From NCBI GenBank assembly GCA_021815405.1, contig JAKAGV010000001.1:124001-188000 (forward strand): a DNA stretch of 64,000 bases, given 5' to 3'. A model generated the notes under the pieces. That model did no database searches. It saw only the letters and a list, made by a program, of their open reading frames with translations, and was not told the origin of the DNA. The stretch is from Bacteroidota bacterium. Lineage in GTDB: Bacteria; Bacteroidota; Ignavibacteria; Ignavibacteriales; Ignavibacteriaceae. This document shows, piece by piece, positions 61,757-64,000 of this stretch; within the stretch, counting starts at the first letter, position 1, and each line of letters starts with the position of its first letter. Made by a program: the position numbers and the translations under genes.

Positions 61757-63932
61757 TAACATGGACACTATTGAAGCCTGTATAAGCTCAATAATTAATT
61801 CCTTATCTAAAGTACTTAAAAATATAATAGTCATTGATGATGGCTCAATAGACGGCGGCGGCGAATTACTACAATCATTCGGCAACATTAAAATTGTGCG
61901 CCACGGATTTATTGGAATTGCAAAATCAATAAACAAACTGCTTGCACAAATAGGCGATGATGATATTGTAAGGATAAACGGTGATGTTATAATTAAAACA
62001 GAAGACTGGCTGGAAGAATTTCAAAAAGCAGCTTATGCAAACAACCAAGTAGGAATTGTTGGCGCTAGATTATTATTGGCTGACGATAGAATTGAAACCG
62101 ACGGAAGAAATTTTATTAATGGAATCGGTTATGAAGAAAGACATCTCAATCTTAATGCATTTAAGGAAAATGGGGCTTGTAAAAAACAAATTTTGGAAGT
62201 CGATTCAGTTAGCAGTGCATTTTGCTATTATAAAAACGAAGTAATAAAGAAGAACGGCTATTTTGATGAAAATTATTTTCCGCTGCATGCTGAAGATGAT
62301 GATTATTGTGTAACTGCAAGAAAAAATAATTTTTCAGTTGTATGCAATTCCTTCATCCAGGTTTATCATTTTATTTCAGTTAGGACGCCAACAGACTTAC
62401 CAATAGATAAAAAGTATGAAGATTTGGAAAAAATTATTTAAGACGGCAAGAGTCTTATACAGCAAGAGCATTTCAACTACTGGAAAGAAAAATGGGGTTG
62501 GAACCCCAAATATCCGGACTTAAATTTTATAAGATCGATATACAGAAATACAAAAATTTGCTGGAACATCGGTGAAAAACTGAGAAATAAAATAAGTGAT
62601 GAATTCCCGACCGTAGATGTATGTATAGTTACCTGGAATAACCTACCGTTACTAAAAAATTTGATGAACTGCCTTTTAAAAACAGACTATCCAAGCGAAA
62701 AATTAAAAATTTATATAACAGATAACGGCAGCAATGACGGCACGTTGGAATATCTAAACGATTTAAGTAAAAACTTTATATTCCAAGTCTTCCCGGAGTT
62801 TTTAAAAATTAACAGCGGTGTACCGTACGGATTAAGCCCGTTAATATTACAAGGAAGCGCTGAGCTTGTAGCTATGCTTGATGATGATATAACTCTTCCA
62901 TCTAATTGGCTGAAAGAACTTGTTAAAATATTTTCCAAAAGACCTTATTGCGGAATGACGGCACCAAAAATATTAAATGACAATTCGGTTAATACAATTC
63001 AGAATTCAGACTTCCAAATGCTACCTTCTTACCAGGCGCATGAAATTGAATTAGACAATGGACAAGCAAATTATATAAGCAGAACATCGCATATCAGAGG
63101 TTGTTGCAATCTTTACCAAAGAGATGTGTTTAGCAATTGCGGATTATTCGATATAAAATTTAGCCCAAGCCAATTTGACGATCCAGATCATCAAATAGCA
63201 GTTTTAGCCAGAAGTTACGAAATAATTTAATATGGATATTTGGGAATTACACACAAGCTAAATAGCGGTATTAACAACTCCTACTCTTTAAAAAGCAATA
63301 TGGAGGCAAACCGGACAAAATTATACGGTAAGTGGGGAGAAAATATTTATTTTATTCTGGACAAGTCAATTGCAGACTCTTTTGAAGGAAGATTGATTAG
63401 CTTAGAGTGGGAAGTCAAATTTAATAAAAATAATGTTCATAACTATTCCTTTCCGGAAAATGTAAAAAATACAATCGCCGGAATAATTGATATTAAATAT
63501 TTAAAGAAAGAAGAATATCAACAGCTAATTACTTCAATGCTAATTGGTTCATTGCAAATGTATAAATCAAAAAACTTAGCTAACCCGTTAAATGCTTTGC
63601 ATACGTCCTTAAGTCTCGCACCTGCTAATATTCAATTACTTATATTGCTTTCAATTGCATATATGCGTGTATGAGACAAAAAGAAGGTTGAGCATTTTAA
63701 AAATATTATTAAGATTCTTAATAAAGGCAACCTTAACAAATTAAAACTGCAAATTGAATTAGACAGCGAGTTAAAAGGGATAAAACTAAATATTCAACAT
63801 TTACTTAAGCAGTACTCTTTAGAACAAATTATTGAAAATCAATATATGAGTAATCAGTTTAGCAATGCCGAACTGATCTTTAACTTGATGTCATTTTAGA
63901 TTATTGAAGCATTAAAGGATGGTAAACCATAA
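61716..63932 (+). pseudogene. Tandem GT2 glycosyltransferase gene interrupted by nonsense codons
   Basis: One reading frame runs from the ATG at 61716 through TAA (62439-62441), TAA (63228-63230), TGA (63672-63674) and TAG (63897-63899) to TAA 63930, with no frameshift. Segment 1 is a GT2-fold domain (ITVLVYLHNNMDTIEACISS, VIDDGSIDGGG, ARLLLADDRIETDGR). After the first stop QQEHFNYWKEKWGWNP continues, then a second GT2 domain (VDVCIVTWNNLPLLKN, ITDNGSNDGTLEYL, VAMLDDDITLPSNW). Segment 3 continues GYLGITHKLNSGI to a helical region. As an intact gene it would be a protein of about 735 residues. It could make a polysaccharide using UDP-Galf from glf, but looks inactivated. Confidence 0.75.
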
Positions 63933-64000
63933 AAGCAAAAAGTTTGTTTAGTATAGAATGAATATAAGATCAGTATAAAATCAGTATGAAATAAGTATAA
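63933..64000. other. Window edge, short near-tandem repeat
   Basis: Words ATCAGTATAAA and ATCAGTATGAA follow each other, with related ATAAGATC and ATAAGTATAA. No gene start is visible in the final 68 bases. Confidence 0.3.

Noticed and set aside
61716-63932. Stop-codon reassignment in this organism
   Set aside because: All three stop codons interrupt the frame, whereas every other gene ends normally at TAA, TAG or TGA. Recoding of all three is not credible; nonsense decay is simpler.
1-64000. tRNA, rRNA, transposase or prophage genes
   Set aside because: Both strands were read for tRNA-like TTCGA loops, DDE transposases and phage structural genes; none was convincing.

Overview
The window is a 64 kb AT-rich chromosomal stretch from a free-living Gram-negative bacterium. 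I place it in the Bacteroidota/Chlorobiota/Ignavibacteriota group, probably close to Ignavibacteria. The reasons are a GWxTD-domain protein, DUF5916 and DUF2279 outer-membrane proteins, a reaction-centre-cytochrome-like dihaem protein, a Bacteroidota-style II-C Cas9, and several promoter candidates of the TTTG-N19/20-TAnnTTTG type. Strong Shine-Dalgarno sites (GGAG, AAGGAGG) are also present, which fits Ignavibacteria better than core Bacteroidota. Taxonomy is inferred; there is no rRNA, and I saw no tRNA.

Layout. 0-5.3 kb: housekeeping and accessory genes (nitroreductase, Gfo/Idh/MocA oxidoreductase, MFS exporter, DinB-like protein, ABC ATPase, secreted PNPOx-like protein). 5.3-6.7 kb: a palindromic MITE-like element, an indel-free degenerate 21-bp repeat array, and an unrecognised protein gene. 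7.0-13.6 kb: a complete type II-C CRISPR-Cas locus with an 8-repeat array, cas2, a DUF559 nuclease cassette wedged between cas2 and cas1, cas1, a 1253-residue cas9, and a divergent tracrRNA with its own promoter and terminator. A family of GAACTCA...TGAGTTC hairpin elements fills every gap between the array and cas9. 13.8-18.5 kb: membrane protein, creatininase-like amidohydrolase, PAP2 phosphatase, M13 metallopeptidase. 19-23 kb: four c-type cytochrome genes (haem-bearing barrel, two paralogous monohaem proteins, dihaem RC-type cytochrome), followed by rubrerythrin and thioredoxin.

25-28.8 kb: envelope proteins and a decayed GNAT gene. 28.9-32.0 kb: a three-gene operon (proline/hydroxyproline dehydrogenase, HOGA-type aldolase, AGXT-type aminotransferase) that reads like the animal mitochondrial hydroxyproline-to-glycine route. 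32-35.9 kb: glycerophosphodiesterase, acyl-CoA synthetase, FAH-family hydrolase. 36-43 kb: a broken barrel gene, a GWxTD protein, an SppA protease with an N-terminal barrel-like domain, and an MlaF-like ATPase. 43-51 kb: DUF2721 protein, Aat, aminopeptidase P, glutamate dehydrogenase with a structured leader, and a 1002-residue receiver/PEP-synthase-like fusion. 51-60 kb: secreted glycosidase-like protein, MnmA, thioredoxin-TPR protein, DUF5916 protein, coiled-coil membrane protein. 60.6-64 kb: UDP-galactopyranose mutase followed by a large glycosyltransferase gene interrupted only by nonsense codons.

Most interesting: (1) the DUF559 cassette and its hairpin elements inside the cas operon, which look like a REP/RAYT-like pairing of palindromic repeats with a small nuclease; (2) the compact II-C Cas9 whose tracrRNA can be located to the base, with a TTTG-N19-TAAATTTC promoter placing the transcript start at the anti-repeat; (3) the phase-perfect 21-bp repeat array; (4) the hydroxyproline operon. 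All functional calls are from reading the sequence and remembered family features; no database search was run.
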